Shown here piece by piece: positions 26,351 to 35,131 of a stretch of 64,000 nt of DNA; the stretch's first letter is position 1; each line of letters starts with the position of its first letter. The translations under genes were made by a program, and so were the position numbers. The notes under the pieces were generated by a model. That model saw only the letters and a program-made list of their open reading frames with translations, had not been told where the DNA came from and made no database searches. Where the stretch lies: assembly GCF_014650715.1 (NCBI RefSeq), contig NZ_BMVM01000002.1, forward strand, positions 434,001 through 498,000, in the 5' to 3' direction. This DNA is from Streptomyces bluensis. Its GTDB lineage: Bacteria > Actinomycetota > Actinomycetes > Streptomycetales > Streptomycetaceae.

Positions 26351-27355
26351 TCAGTTCGCGAGCTGCGGCTCGTCGCGGTTCAGCCAGCGGCGGTAGAAGG
26401 CGGTGAAGACGACCAGGACGGAGAGGAGCAGCATGCCGTACGCGGCCGACTGCGCGAAGTCGCGCGGCTGCTGGCCGAAGCCCAGGTAGTACGCCCACGT
26501 CACGAGGATGTCGGCGTCCGGGGCGGTACCGCCGAACAGCAGGAAGATGATGGCGAACTGGTTGAAGGTCCAGATCACGCCGAGCAGGACGACGGTGGAG
26601 CTGACGGACCTCAGGCCCGGCAGGGTGACGTACCGGAACCGCTGCCAGGCGCTCGCGCCGTCCATCTCGGCGGCCTCGTACAGGGACGTGTCGATGGACT
26701 GCAGTCCGCCGAGCAGCGAGAGCATCATGAACGGCACGCCGCACCAGGTGTTGACCATGATCGCGGCGAACCGCTGCCAGAAGGTGTCCTCCAGCCACAG
26801 GGGGGTCGGCAGGTGGAGGGCGTCGAGGGCCGAGTTGATGAGGCCGGTGTCGGCCAGCATGAAGCGCCAGCCGAAGACGGTGACGAAGGTGGGCACGGCC
26901 CACGGCAGGACCAGGACGAGGCGGTACAGGGTCCGGCCGCGGATCCTCTGGTTGAGCAGCAGCGCGAGGCCAAGGCCGATCACGTAGTGGAGCGTCACAC
27001 AGGCGGCGGTCCAGACGATGGTCCAGACGAAGTGCGACCAGAACCGGTCGTACGCGGTGTCGCCCCACAGGATGTCGGCGTAGTTGTCGAGGCCGATGAA
27101 CGTGTAGGTGGCCTCGATCCGGTTGACGCCGATGGTGCGGGCCGAGTTGAGGCTGTCGGCGTCGGTGAGCGACAGGTAGAAGCCGTACGCCAGGGGATAG
27201 AGCACGAGGACGCCGAGCACGACGGCCACGGGGGCGATCATGGCGTACGCGTACCAGTACTTCTGGTACGTGTGCTTCAGACGCGTCAGCGGACCGGGGC
27301 GCGGGGTCCGCTCACCGCGGCGTTTGCCGGTCGCGCGGTCGATGGCGACTGTCAT
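26351..27355 (-). CDS. malF: Maltose/maltodextrin ABC permease
   Basis: Inner-membrane permease of 334 aa, partner of MalG. It has a basic N-terminus, a first helix AYAMIAPVAVVLGVLVLYPLAY, five further helices and the EAA loop SLYEAAEMDGASAWQRFRYVTLPGL. Start ATG 27355 with AAGGTG upstream. Separated from malE by 114 nt containing a strong hairpin, which may set a lower level for the permeases than for the binding protein. Confidence 0.93.
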   Translation of the reverse strand: MTVAIDRATGKRRGERTPRPGPLTRLKHTYQKYWYAYAMIAPVAVVLGVLVLYPLAYGFYLSLTDADSLNSARTIGVNRIEATYTFIGLDNYADILWGDTAYDRFWSHFVWTIVWTAACVTLHYVIGLGLALLLNQRIRGRTLYRLVLVLPWAVPTFVTVFGWRFMLADTGLINSALDALHLPTPLWLEDTFWQRFAAIMVNTWCGVPFMMLSLLGGLQSIDTSLYEAAEMDGASAWQRFRYVTLPGLRSVSSTVVLLGVIWTFNQFAIIFLLFGGTAPDADILVTWAYYLGFGQQPRDFAQSAAYGMLLLSVLVVFTAFYRRWLNRDEPQLAN

Positions 27356-27423
27356 GGTGCGACACCTTCTGGGAGATCACGTGGTGGAGCCCGCGTACAG
27401 AGAGCCCGCGTACGGACCGGTGA

Positions 27424-27459
27424 CCGCCGGGTCCGTCCCCCGAAAGGCGGACCCGGCGG
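27424..27459 (-). terminator. malE-malF intergenic hairpin (attenuator type)
   Basis: Perfect 12-bp arms CCGCCGGGTCCG (27424-27435) and CGGACCCGGCGG (27448-27459), 11 nt after the malE stop. Such hairpins after binding-protein genes protect the upstream mRNA and reduce readthrough. A repeated AGCCCGCGTAC word follows (27391-27416). Confidence 0.7.
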
Positions 27460-27469
27460 CCACTCGGAG

Positions 27470-28741
27470 TCACTTGCTGAAGTCCGGGACCAGCTTCGCG
27501 ATCGCGGTCTCGGCGTTGCTCAGGCCCTTGTCGAGGGACTCCTTGCCGCCGGCGATCTGGTTCAGCTCGGTGTCGAGGGGGCCCCAGAGGGAGCTGTACT
27601 CGGGCAGGGCCGGGCGCGGCTGGGCGGCAGGGAGGACGGCCTGGTAGCCGGCGATGCCCGGGTCGGCCTTGACCTCGGCGGTGTAGGCGTCGTCCCGCGT
27701 GGGGAGCGTGGAGTTCTTCAGGGCGATGGTCTCCTGGGCCTTCGCCGAGGTCATGAACTTCACGAGCTTCAGCGCGGCCTGCTGGTGGGCCTTGTCCGAG
27801 CCCGCGTACACGGAGAGGTTGTGGCCGCCGGTCGGGGCGCCCGCCTTGCCGGTGGAGCCGGCCGGGACGGTGGCGATGCCGAGGTTGGCCTTGTCCTTGA
27901 AGGCCGAGCCCTTGTAGAAGTTCGTGATCTCCCAGGGGCCCTGGATGATCGAGGCGACCTTGCCGCTGACGAACGCCTCCTGGATGTGGGCGTAGGCGTC
28001 GGCGGTGGTGTCGGCCTTGTGCAGGCCCTTGCCGTCGAAGAGGCCCTGCCAGGTCTCGTAGCCCTTCTTGGCGGCGGGCGAGGTGACGGTGATCTTCTTG
28101 GCGTCGGCGTCGACGGTGTCGGCGCCCTCGCCGTAGAGGAAGCTCTGGGCGTAGTAGGCCTGGGTGGAGCCCCAGTAGCCGTCGACGCCCGTCTTGTCCT
28201 TGATCGTGGCGGCGGCCTTCTTCAGGTCGTCCCAGGTCTTGGGGGCTTCCTTGATGCCGGCCTTCTCGAAGAGGGCCTTGTTGTAAACGAGCGCGAGGGT
28301 GTCGGTGGTGAACGGGACGCCGTACGTCTTGCCCTCGTACGTGGCCTGCTCGATCAGGCTGGCCTGGAACTTGCTCCGGTCGGCGAGTGCCTCGGTGCCG
28401 TCGAGCGGCAGGAAGAAGCCCTTCTTGGCGAAGGCGGGCGTCCAGCCGACCTCGGAGCGCAGCACGTCGGGGGCGCCCTTGGAGCCGGCGGCCGTGTCGA
28501 ACTTGTTCTGCGCCTGGTCGAAGGGGACGTTGACGAACTCGACCTTGATGTCCTTGTTGGCCTTCTCGAACTCCTTGACCAGGGCCTTGTACGTCGGCGC
28601 CTCATTGGTGGCGTTGGAGGTGTCCCACCAGGTGATGGTGACCGGACCGTCGGCGTCGCCGCCGCTGTCGGTTCCGCCGCAGGCCGTCGCCGCCAGGGCG
28701 AGGGACGCCACCAGCGCGGTGGACGCTATGCCACGCCGCAT
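27470..28741 (-). CDS. malE: Maltose/maltodextrin-binding lipoprotein
   Basis: Extracytoplasmic solute-binding lipoprotein of 423 aa that delivers maltodextrins to MalFG. The signal peptide MRRGIASTALVASLALAATACGG ends at the lipidated cysteine (C21). The body follows the cluster 1 sugar-binding pattern: WWDTSNATNEAPTYKALVKEFEKANKDI, WTPAFAKKGFFLPLD, EAFVSGKVASIIQGPWEI and SVYAGSDKAHQQAALKLVKFMTSAKAQE. AAGGAGAACTC precedes ATG 28741. First gene of the mal operon; controlled by operators in the divergent gap with malR. Confidence 0.94.
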   Translation of the reverse strand: MRRGIASTALVASLALAATACGGTDSGGDADGPVTITWWDTSNATNEAPTYKALVKEFEKANKDIKVEFVNVPFDQAQNKFDTAAGSKGAPDVLRSEVGWTPAFAKKGFFLPLDGTEALADRSKFQASLIEQATYEGKTYGVPFTTDTLALVYNKALFEKAGIKEAPKTWDDLKKAAATIKDKTGVDGYWGSTQAYYAQSFLYGEGADTVDADAKKITVTSPAAKKGYETWQGLFDGKGLHKADTTADAYAHIQEAFVSGKVASIIQGPWEITNFYKGSAFKDKANLGIATVPAGSTGKAGAPTGGHNLSVYAGSDKAHQQAALKLVKFMTSAKAQETIALKNSTLPTRDDAYTAEVKADPGIAGYQAVLPAAQPRPALPEYSSLWGPLDTELNQIAGGKESLDKGLSNAETAIAKLVPDFSK

Positions 28742-28841
28742 GAGTTCTCCTTGAGGGTGAGGTCCCCCCGTTCGTCATCGAGGGAGGGGGGAGGCCGCCG
28801 GGCGACGTGAACGTAACAGCGTTGCAATCGCCGCGAAAGAC

Positions 28842-28862
28842 CTTGCAGCAAAAAAGTGCAAG
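28842..28862 (-). promoter_or_regulatory. MalR-like operator of malE
   Basis: CTTGCAGCAAAA...GTGCAAG, two inverted CTTGC/GCAAG half-site pairs; shares the 5' word GAAAG-CCTTGCAGCAA with the pullulanase operator. A further TTGCAA lies at 28822-28826. Confidence 0.65.
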
Positions 28863-28958
28863 GGATCGCGAGAGTTACCTGCGCGTGACCCGCCATCGAC
28901 CGCTTCGAGACCGGGATTCTCGGGCTCGGCGGGTTGTCGTCCCCTTCCGCAAGGCTCT

Positions 28959-28970
28959 GCAAGTACTTGC
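28959..28970 (+). promoter_or_regulatory. MalR-like operator near malR
   Basis: GCAAGTACTTGC, a perfect 12-bp palindrome built from the same half-site, about 70 nt before the malR start; suggests autoregulation. An extra GCAAG lies just upstream at 28949-28953. Confidence 0.6.
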
Positions 28971-29037
28971 CATACGTTTCCGGGACGGGAATCATCCGTT
29001 GCGGACCGGACCACGACCAGAATCACGAGGGACCGCG

Positions 29038-30165
29038 ATGACGCAGCAGCCCGCAGCGGGCCGCACCCCCGCCCGCACCCGGCGCCGGGCCGGTGGGCAA
29101 GCGGAGACCCGGCCGGTACAGTCCGGTGCTGTGACCACACGGCTTGCCGACATCGCGGCCCAGGCAGGGGTCAGCGAGGCGACGGTCAGTCGCGTCCTGA
29201 ACGGGAAGCCGGGCGTCGCCGCGACCACCCGCCAGTCCGTGCTCGCCGCGCTCGACGTCCTGGGCTATGAGCGGCCCGTGCGGCTGCGGCAGCGCAGCGC
29301 GGGTCTGGTGGGCCTGATCACCCCGGAGCTGGAGAACCCGATATTCCCGGCGCTGGCCCAGGTCATCGGCCAGGCGCTGACCCGGCAGGGCTACACCCCG
29401 GTGCTGGCCACCCAGACACCCGGCGGCTCCACCGAGGACGAGCTGACGGAGATGCTGGTGGACCGCGGCGTCGCCGGGATCATCTATGTCTCGGGGCTGC
29501 ACGCGGACACGACCGCCGACATGCAGCGCTACGAGCAACTGCGCGCCCAGGGCGTCCCGTTCGTCCTCGTGGACGGTTTCTCGCCGAAGGTTCAGGCCCC
29601 CTTCATCTCGCCCGACGACCGGGCGGCCATGGCCCTCGCGGTCACCCACCTCGTGTCCCTCGGCCACACCCGCATCGGTCTCGCGCTGGGACCGAAGCGC
29701 TTCGTGCCGGTGCAGCGCAAGATCGAGGGCTTCGTCCGCACGATGCAGGAGCAGCTCGGCCTGTCCGCCGAGACCATCGAGACGGAACTCGTCCAGCACT
29801 CGCTGTACACCCTGGAGGGCGGCCAGGCGGCGGCGACCGCGCTCATCGACCGGGACTGCACGGCGGTGGTGTGCGCGAGCGACATGATGGCGCTGGGTGC
29901 GATACGGGCGGCGCGGCAGCGGGGCCTGGACGTGCCACGGGACATCTCGGTCGTCGGCTTCGACGACTCCCCGCTGATCGCCTTCACGGACCCGCCGCTG
30001 ACCACGATCCGCAAGCCGGTCCCGGCCATGGGCCAGGCCGCCGTCCGCACCCTCCTGGAGGAGATCGGCGGGACACCGGCACCCCACAGCGAGTTCGTGT
30101 TCATGCCGGAGCTGGTGGTGCGCGGTTCGACCGCTTCGGCCCCTGGGGACCGGTCTCGTCCGTAG
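29038..30165 (+). CDS. malR: LacI-family maltose regulon repressor
   Basis: DNA-binding repressor; members in Streptomyces repress mal and amylase genes. The helix-turn-helix TRLADIAAQAGVSEATVSRVLNGKPGVAATTRQ is followed by a periplasmic-binding-protein-like sensor domain (GLITPELENPIFPALAQVIG ... VICVSGLHAD-type loops ... GFDDSPLIAFTDPPLTTIRKP). The start is uncertain: ATG 29038 has GAGGGA at good spacing, but GTG 29131 gives 344 aa, the length I recall for Streptomyces MalR, and the first 31 residues of the longer form are low-complexity. It is divergent from malE with operators in between. Confidence 0.92.
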   Translation: MTQQPAAGRTPARTRRRAGGQAETRPVQSGAVTTRLADIAAQAGVSEATVSRVLNGKPGVAATTRQSVLAALDVLGYERPVRLRQRSAGLVGLITPELENPIFPALAQVIGQALTRQGYTPVLATQTPGGSTEDELTEMLVDRGVAGIIYVSGLHADTTADMQRYEQLRAQGVPFVLVDGFSPKVQAPFISPDDRAAMALAVTHLVSLGHTRIGLALGPKRFVPVQRKIEGFVRTMQEQLGLSAETIETELVQHSLYTLEGGQAAATALIDRDCTAVVCASDMMALGAIRAARQRGLDVPRDISVVGFDDSPLIAFTDPPLTTIRKPVPAMGQAAVRTLLEEIGGTPAPHSEFVFMPELVVRGSTASAPGDRSRP

Positions 30166-30299
30166 GTTGGAGGCCCCGGGGGGCCGCACTGGTACGCAGG
30201 CAGGAGGCGCCCCTGGCCGTCTACGGCGAACACCGTGCGTCCGGGACCCGACCCAGGGATGATCTACGGGAGAAGCCTCTTCTGGCAGACTCTGTGCCC

Positions 30300-31124
30300 A
30301 TGGGTGACACGACCGCGACGACCCCGAGTGGCCGGGAGTCCGTCGCTCCACGGCCCGTCGCGGACGAGTCGACGCGGCGGTCCGTTCTGGTCCGGCCGCG
30401 CACCCCACGCCGCCCCCGCTTCTGGTTCGAGATCCTGCTGATCGCGGTGAGCTACTGGACCTACTCACTGATCCGCAACGCGGTGCCGGAGCAGAAGGAC
30501 CAGGCCCTCAGCAACGCCGAGTGGATCTGGAAGGTCGAGCAACGCCTCGGGATCGCGGTCGAGGACTCGGTGAACCACGCCGTGAACTCGGTGAAGTGGC
30601 TGGTCGTCGGCATGAACTACTACTACGCGACCCTGCACTTCGTGGTGACGCTCGGCGTCCTTGTCTGGCTCTACCGCCGTCACCCCGGTCGTTACGCGGC
30701 CACGCGCCTGGTGCTGTTCGCGACGACGGCCGTGGCGCTGGTGGGCTACTACTTCTACCCGCTGGCCCCGCCCCGCCTGATGACGAACGGCGGCTTCGTC
30801 GACACGGTCCTGGTCCACCAGACCTGGGGCTCCATGGCCTCCGGGGATCTGAAGCACATGTCGAACCAGTACGCCGCGATGCCCTCCATGCACATCGGCT
30901 GGTCCGTGTGGTGCGGGCTGACGATCTCCGCGCTCGCCTCGGTCCCGTGGGCCCGCCTGCTGGGCTTCCTCTACCCGGCGACCACTCTCGTCGTCATCGT
31001 CGCCACCGCCAACCACTTCTGGCTCGACGCCGTCGGCGGTCTGCTCTGCCTCGCCTTCGGCTACCTGGTGGCCCGCCTCTGGTACGGGGCGCTGCCGTTC
31101 TCGCTGCCGCGCTGGGTTCCGTAG
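30300..31124 (+). CDS. PAP2-superfamily membrane phosphatase/transferase
   Basis: Integral membrane enzyme of 274 aa, about six helices. The late motifs of the PAP2 active site are visible: MPSMHIGWSVW (conserved Ser-x-His) and TANHFWLDAVGG (conserved His and Asp). The domain arrangement, with a long first half containing WKVEQRLGIAVED, is the inositol-phosphorylceramide-synthase-like actinomycete subgroup. Likely acts on a lipid or polyprenyl phosphate at the outer membrane face. ATG 30300 has no clear ribosome binding site. Ends 9 nt from the converging sigma gene. Confidence 0.82.
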   Translation: MGDTTATTPSGRESVAPRPVADESTRRSVLVRPRTPRRPRFWFEILLIAVSYWTYSLIRNAVPEQKDQALSNAEWIWKVEQRLGIAVEDSVNHAVNSVKWLVVGMNYYYATLHFVVTLGVLVWLYRRHPGRYAATRLVLFATTAVALVGYYFYPLAPPRLMTNGGFVDTVLVHQTWGSMASGDLKHMSNQYAAMPSMHIGWSVWCGLTISALASVPWARLLGFLYPATTLVVIVATANHFWLDAVGGLLCLAFGYLVARLWYGALPFSLPRWVP

Positions 31125-31133
31125 AAGCAATCG

Positions 31134-31865
31134 CTACCTTCGCTTCGGCGGCGCCGTACGCGAGCGCCGCAGGAGATACCACGCCCGAGACAGGAGCGGG
31201 AGGACCGCGAAAGCCGTCAGGGCGGACGCCAGGACGGCATACAGGTGGTCGGCATTCAGATCGGGAAGATCGGGAAATGAAGGGCCGGGCCGGCTCGCCG
31301 GGCTGTGACGGCGGATGGTCGCCGTGCCCGCCGAGCACAGCGCCACCGCCGCTACGACGGTGGCCACCGCGAGCTTGGTCTTCAGCACGGCCACGGCACG
31401 CGAGACGTGGGTGGCGACCGTCCCGGGATGCTTGCCCACCCGCTGCGCGTATTCGGCCTGGGACCAGTCGACGGCCTTGGTCGCCCACACCGCCGCACGC
31501 TGCTGCACCGGCAGGCTGCTCAGTGCCCGCCGCACGTCGCAGACTTCGACGACCATGTCACCGCAGTCCGGCGCGGGCACGGGCACGTCCGTGTACGTGT
31601 GGGCGCGGGCTCGGCGCGCACGGGCGGCCTGTTCCTGGACCTCACGCCTGATCACCGTGTAGAGGTAGGCACGCGGTTGCCGGATGCGGCCCGGATCCCG
31701 ATACGCCTTGGCGAAGGCGTTCTGGACGATGTCCTCCGCCCCGATATGGGACTCCGGCACCCCGGCCTCGCGCAGCGCATTGCGGGCGCTGCCCACCATC
31801 TCACCGTAGTAGCAGGCGTGGACCTCACCCAAGGTGAGGCCCACGCCACGCCCTGCCTCAGACAT
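31134..31865 (-). CDS. Sigma-70 family (ECF-type) sigma factor with C-terminal membrane tail
   Basis: Protein of 243 aa. Region 2 is at about 20-90 (AEDIVQNAFAKAYRDPGRIRQPRAYLYTVIRREVQ) and region 4 at about 105-160 (SLPVQQRAAVWATKAVDWSQAEYAQRVGKHPGTVATHVSRAVAVLK). Unlike ordinary ECF factors, it continues with two hydrophobic segments, about 164-184 and 207-230, separated by a Pro-rich loop, so it should be membrane-tethered. The ATG at 31865 overlaps the stop of the small ORF upstream by 8 nt (ATGTCTGA), a coupled arrangement. No anti-sigma gene is adjacent; the tail may be its own control element. Confidence 0.82.
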   Translation of the reverse strand: MSEAGRGVGLTLGEVHACYYGEMVGSARNALREAGVPESHIGAEDIVQNAFAKAYRDPGRIRQPRAYLYTVIRREVQEQAARARRARAHTYTDVPVPAPDCGDMVVEVCDVRRALSSLPVQQRAAVWATKAVDWSQAEYAQRVGKHPGTVATHVSRAVAVLKTKLAVATVVAAVALCSAGTATIRRHSPASRPGPSFPDLPDLNADHLYAVLASALTAFAVLPLLSRAWYLLRRSRTAPPKRR

Positions 31866-32034
31866 CGCGCCGTCCCCTCCCCCGCTGACAGCAGGGATAC
31901 CGGTCACCGCGCTGAGCGGCGATGATCCCCGCCTTCCCGGCGTCGCGGTTTCTGTCCGCCGCACTGTTGATCAGTCCGGTGACGCTCGGCAGCAGGAATC
32001 CCAGAACAACGAGCACCACGGTGATGGCGTCCAA
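31858..32034 (-). CDS. 58-aa small membrane protein coupled to the sigma factor
   Basis: TTG at 32034 is preceded by GAAGGAG at 5-nt spacing and opens a 58-codon frame: a single hydrophobic helix (ITVVLVVLGFLLPSVTGLI) then a charged, basic tail with CC near the end. Its stop TGA lies inside the sigma start (ATGTCTGA), 8-nt overlap, a strong sign of translational coupling. It could recruit or tether the sigma factor or act as a tiny anti-sigma. Not seen by long-ORF callers because of size and TTG start. Confidence 0.6.
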   Translation of the reverse strand: MDAITVVLVVLGFLLPSVTGLINSAADRNRDAGKAGIIAAQRGDRYPCCQRGRGRRDV

Positions 32035-32117
32035 CTCTTCTCCTTCGGGTAGCGGCCTGATCGCCCGCGCTGGGGGCGGCCGTCACCCTTGAAGAGGGAC
32101 AAGCTCCGGCGTCTCAT
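31971..32117 (-). CDS. Possible 48-aa basic peptide after glnE
   Basis: ATG 32117 begins 12 nt after the glnE stop, with GAGGTG upstream, and overlaps the small membrane-protein ORF in another frame. The first 24 residues are strongly basic (MRRRSLSLFKGDGRPQRGR); the rest is out of character. Could be a real short peptide or chance. Confidence 0.25.
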   Translation of the reverse strand: MRRRSLSLFKGDGRPQRGRSGRYPKEKSWTPSPWCSLFWDSCCRASPD

Positions 32118-32128
32118 GACACGACACC

Positions 32129-35100
32129 TCACGTCCCGTAGAACAGCTCCTCCATGACCGAGCGAGCCCTGCGCGTCGTACGCCGGTAGTCGTCGAGCAT
32201 GTCCCCCACGTGGCCGGGGCCGTAGCCCAGGTAGCGTCCGATGGCGGCGAGCTCGCGGCCGCCCGACGGGAACATGTCCCCGGCCCGCCCTCGCACGAGC
32301 ATCACGGCGTTCCGCACCCGCGTGGCGAGCACCCACGCCTCGTCCAGGGTCGCCGCGTCCTCCGCGGAGATCAGCCCCGCGGCGCACGCGGCGGCCAGGG
32401 CGCGACGGGTCCGCGTGGTGCGCAGCCCCGGCTCCGCCCAGCCGTGCCGGAGCTGGAGGAGCTGCACGGTCCACTCCACGTCGGACAGCCCGCCACGGCC
32501 CAGCTTGGTGTGCAGCGTGGGATCGGCGCCGCGTGGCAGCCGCTCCGACTCCATCCGCGCCTTGAGCCGCCGGATCTCCCGTACGGCGTCGTCGCCCAGC
32601 CCCTCGGCCGGGTACCGCAGCGGATCGACGAGCTCGATGAAGCGGCGGCCCAGGTCGTCGTCGCCCGCGACGGGCTCGGCGCGCAGCAGCGCCTGTGACT
32701 CCCACACCAGCGACCAGCGGCGGTAGTACGCCTCGTACGACGTCAGCGTCCTGACGAGCGGACCGGACTTGCCCTCGGGCCGCAGGTCGGCGTCGATCAG
32801 CAGCGGCGGGTCGGTGCTGGGGAGCTGGAGCAGCCGGCGCATCTCCGCGACGACGGTGTTGGCGGCCCGTGCGGCCTCCTGCTCCTCGACCCCGTCGCGC
32901 GGTTCGTGCACGAAGAGGACGTCCGCGTCGGAGCCGTAGCCCAGTTCGTGGCCGCCGAACCGGCCCATGCCGATGATCGCGAACCGGGTGGGCAGGGTGT
33001 CGCCCCAGCGGTCGCGTACCACCGCCCGCAGGGTCCCCGCGAGGGTGGCCGCGGTGAGGTCCGACACCGCGCCGCCCACCAGCTCCACCAGCGCGCCCTG
33101 GTCGGCGTCGCCGGGTGCCTCCTCGGTGCCGTAGGAGGCGACGATGTCGGCGGCGGCCGTGCGGAACAGCTCGCGCCGGCGCACTCCGCGGGCGAAGGTG
33201 ACCGCCTGCGTGTCGTTCTCGGAGCGTCCTACGGCGGCGAGGATCTCCTGTTCCAGATGGTCGCGTTCGCGGGGTCCGAGGCCGCCGCCGCTGCCGTCGC
33301 CGTCACCGAGCAGGGCGACGGCCTCGGGGGCGCGCAGCAGCAGGTCGGGGGCGAGCCGTCCGGCCGACAGCACGCGGGCGAGATTCTCGGCGGCGGCTCC
33401 CTCGTCCCTGAGGAGCCGCAGGTACCAGGGGGTCTTGCCCAGCGCGTCCGACACCTTGCGGAAGTTCAGCAGCCCCGCGTCCGGGTCGGCCGAGTCCGCG
33501 AACCAGCCCAGCAGGACGGGCAGCAGGGTGCGCTGGATCGCGGCCTTACGGGTGACGCCCGAGGCGAGCGCCTCCAGGTGTCTGAGCGCCGACGCCGGGT
33601 CCGCGTAGCCGAGGGCGACCAGCCGCTCGCGGGCCGCGTCGGCGCGCAACCGGCTCTCGCCCGGGGCGAGTTGGGCGACGGCGTCGAGCAGCGGCCGGTA
33701 GAACAGCTTCTCGTGCAGGCGCCGTACGACGGCCGCGTGCCGCTTCCACTCGCGGTTCAGCTCGGCGACCGGATCCGTGCGCAGCCCCAGGGACCGGCCG
33801 ATGCGCCGCTGGTCGTCCTCGGCCGCGGGGACGAGGTGGGTGCGGCGCAGCCGGAAGAGCTGGATGCGGTGCTCCATGGTCCGCAGGAAACGGTAGGCCT
33901 CGTCGAGCTGCACGGCGTCGGCCCGCCCCACGTACCCGCCCGCGGCGAGGGCCCGCAGCGCGTCGAGGGTGGTGCCACTGCGCAGTGAGGTGTCTCCGCG
34001 CCCGTGCACGAGCTGGAGGAGTTGCACGGCGAACTCGACGTCGCGCAGGCCGCCGGGGCCGAGCTTCAGCTCGCGCTCGATCTCGGCTGCGGGAATGTTC
34101 TCGACGACCCTGCGCCGCATCTTCTGCACGTCGGCGACGAAGTTCTCGCGCTCGGCGGCCTGCCAGACGAGAGGGTCGAGCGCGGCGATGTACTCCTCGC
34201 CGAGTTCGATGTCGCCCGCGACGGGCCGTGCTTTCAGCAGGGCCTGGAACTCCCACGTCTTGGCCCAGCGCTGGTAGTAGGCGAGGTGACTGCTGAGGGT
34301 CCGCACGAGCGGTCCGTTGCGTCCCTCGGGGCGGAGGTTGGCGTCGACGGGCCAGATGGTGCCCTCGACGGTCGACTCCGAGCAGATCCGCATCAGATGG
34401 GAGGCGAGCCGGGTGGCCGCCTGCAGGGCCTTCTGCTCGTCGGCGGAGTCGGCGGCCTCGCCGACGAAGATGACGTCGACGTCGGACACGTAGTTCAGCT
34501 CGTGGCCGCCGCACTTGCCCATCGCGATGACCGCGAGCCGGCACAGCGCGGCGTCCTCGGGGGCGGCCGCGCGGGCGAGAGCGAGGGCGGCACGGAGGGT
34601 GGCGGTGGCGAGGTCGGCGAGCTCGGCGGCGGTCTGGGCGACGTCGGTGGTGCCGCACACGTCACGGGCGGCGATGGAGAGCAGGCAGCGGCGGTAGGCG
34701 ACACGGAGGGAGACGGGGTCGGTGGCCTCGGCGAGGCCCCGCTCGAACTCCTCGACGCCCGGGTGCAGGTCCTCCGGCTCGTACATGACGAGTGCCTGCC
34801 AGTCGTGCGGGTGCCGGGCGAGGTGGTCGCCGAGCGCGGCCGACGCGCCGAGCACTCCGAGGAGCCGGTCCCTGAGCGGCTTGGCCGCGATCACCGTGTC
34901 CAGCAGTCCACGCCGCGCGGTCGGGTCGGGCTGGGCCTCCAGCAGCCGGACGAAGCCGAGGAGCGCGAGGTCGGGGTCGGCGGTGGCGCCGAGCGCGTCG
35001 AGGAGGACCGGGTCGTTCCTTATGGCCGCCAGCTCGATGCTCTCCAGGAGCCGCTCGGCGGCCGACGGATCGGTGAAGCCGTGCCGCAGCAGCCGAGAGA

Positions 35101-35131
35101 AGGTACTGCTCCTGCGCCCCGGCGCCGTCAT
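32129..35131 (-). CDS. glnE: Glutamine synthetase adenylyltransferase/deadenylase
   Basis: Cytoplasmic bifunctional enzyme of 1000 aa that adds and removes AMP on GlnA-type glutamine synthetase. Two nucleotidyltransferase domains are seen, each with the G-G-x-E-L...S-D-x-D motif: GGHELNYVSDVDVIF in the N-terminal half (removal) and GGHELGYGSDADVLF in the C-terminal half (addition), plus paired LGPGGLRDVEFAVQLLQL/LGRGGLSDVEWTVQLLQL helices. Start: ATG 35131 with GGGAGG 6 nt upstream. Length is normal. Its likely target, GlnA, is not in the window. Confidence 0.95.
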   Translation of the reverse strand: MTAPGRRSSTFSRLLRHGFTDPSAAERLLESIELAAIRNDPVLLDALGATADPDLALLGFVRLLEAQPDPTARRGLLDTVIAAKPLRDRLLGVLGASAALGDHLARHPHDWQALVMYEPEDLHPGVEEFERGLAEATDPVSLRVAYRRCLLSIAARDVCGTTDVAQTAAELADLATATLRAALALARAAAPEDAALCRLAVIAMGKCGGHELNYVSDVDVIFVGEAADSADEQKALQAATRLASHLMRICSESTVEGTIWPVDANLRPEGRNGPLVRTLSSHLAYYQRWAKTWEFQALLKARPVAGDIELGEEYIAALDPLVWQAAERENFVADVQKMRRRVVENIPAAEIERELKLGPGGLRDVEFAVQLLQLVHGRGDTSLRSGTTLDALRALAAGGYVGRADAVQLDEAYRFLRTMEHRIQLFRLRRTHLVPAAEDDQRRIGRSLGLRTDPVAELNREWKRHAAVVRRLHEKLFYRPLLDAVAQLAPGESRLRADAARERLVALGYADPASALRHLEALASGVTRKAAIQRTLLPVLLGWFADSADPDAGLLNFRKVSDALGKTPWYLRLLRDEGAAAENLARVLSAGRLAPDLLLRAPEAVALLGDGDGSGGGLGPRERDHLEQEILAAVGRSENDTQAVTFARGVRRRELFRTAAADIVASYGTEEAPGDADQGALVELVGGAVSDLTAATLAGTLRAVVRDRWGDTLPTRFAIIGMGRFGGHELGYGSDADVLFVHEPRDGVEEQEAARAANTVVAEMRRLLQLPSTDPPLLIDADLRPEGKSGPLVRTLTSYEAYYRRWSLVWESQALLRAEPVAGDDDLGRRFIELVDPLRYPAEGLGDDAVREIRRLKARMESERLPRGADPTLHTKLGRGGLSDVEWTVQLLQLRHGWAEPGLRTTRTRRALAAACAAGLISAEDAATLDEAWVLATRVRNAVMLVRGRAGDMFPSGGRELAAIGRYLGYGPGHVGDMLDDYRRTTRRARSVMEELFYGT

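Noticed and set aside
25391..28810. 1139-aa open frame opposite the mal operon
   Set aside because: Antisense shadow over three well-supported transporter genes; no motifs.
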